A stretch of DNA of 7,080 nt from Cetobacterium sp. UBA6069 (lineage in GTDB: Bacteria; Fusobacteriota; Fusobacteriia; Fusobacteriales; Fusobacteriaceae), in assembly GCA_002428805.1 (NCBI GenBank), contig DIXX01000050.1, positions 680 to 7,759 on the forward strand. The letters are read 5' to 3'. The stretch's first letter is position 1. Each line of letters begins with the position of its first letter. The notes under the pieces were generated by a model that saw only the letters and a program-made list of their open reading frames with translations, had not been told where the DNA came from and searched no databases. Of this stretch, positions 7,052 through 7,080 are shown piece after piece. The position numbers and the translations under genes are program-made.

Positions 7052-7075
7052 GAAAGGGGAGTTACCTCCCCTTTC
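7052..7075 (-). terminator. Intergenic hairpin with GNRA tetraloop; possible terminator of the preceding gene or 5' leader element
   Basis: On the minus strand GAAAGGGGAG, loop GTAA, CTCCCCTTTC form a perfect 10-bp stem. The loop is a GNRA tetraloop only in minus-strand RNA, which favours function in that direction. It begins directly after a TAA (7078-7076), as expected if an upstream gene ends there. The 3' side is followed by AGTCTAG rather than a clean U run, so an intrinsic terminator would be weak or leaky. It could instead be an RNA processing or stability element in the leader of this operon. Confidence 0.6.
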
Positions 7076-7080
7076 TTAGT

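Overview
The window is strongly AT-rich and wholly coding on the minus strand. It holds two co-oriented genes from one protein family. Tryptophan is encoded by TGG and both long frames are open under the standard code, so a UGA-recoding mollicute is not indicated. Consensus AGGAGG-type ribosome binding sites, AGA arginine codons and TTA/ATA-rich codon use suggest a low-GC Clostridia-like or Fusobacteriota-like bacterium, or a phage or prophage of one. The taxon is an inference and cannot be settled from these bases.

Layout in the direction of transcription (right to left). At 7080-7019 there is a short leader with a perfect 10-bp hairpin closed by a GNRA tetraloop on the minus strand, a TAA just before it, and a strong ribosome binding site. 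Gene 1 (7018-5252, 588 aa) has an N-terminal F5/8 type C (discoidin/CBM32-like) domain, a helical linker, a beta domain and a complete M60-like (enhancin-type) peptidase fold whose HExxH has become KELVL. It is therefore a predicted dead protease. Gene 2 starts 8 bases later (5243) behind an AGGAGG that overlaps gene 1's stop codon, and it runs off the left edge after 1,747 codons without a stop. It has an N-terminal beta domain, five roughly 290-residue modules (discoidin-like domain, helical linker, beta domain; the fifth ends in the peptidase) and an M60 domain with an intact HEIGH site and downstream Glu ligand.

The two genes are paralogues. Gene 1 corresponds in domain order to the last module plus peptidase of gene 2. 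Neither start can be extended to include a signal peptide, because in-frame stops lie close upstream, and neither N-terminus is hydrophobic. A glycan-binding, predicted O-glycoprotein-cleaving protease made without a Sec signal, coupled to an inactive paralogue, points to export by another route such as a phage or tailocin virion, a contractile injection device or lysis. This is the most interesting hypothesis in the window, and no flanking structural gene is visible to confirm it. No RNA gene, CRISPR array, insertion sequence or plus-strand gene is supported. No stretch above 300 bases lacks a gene.
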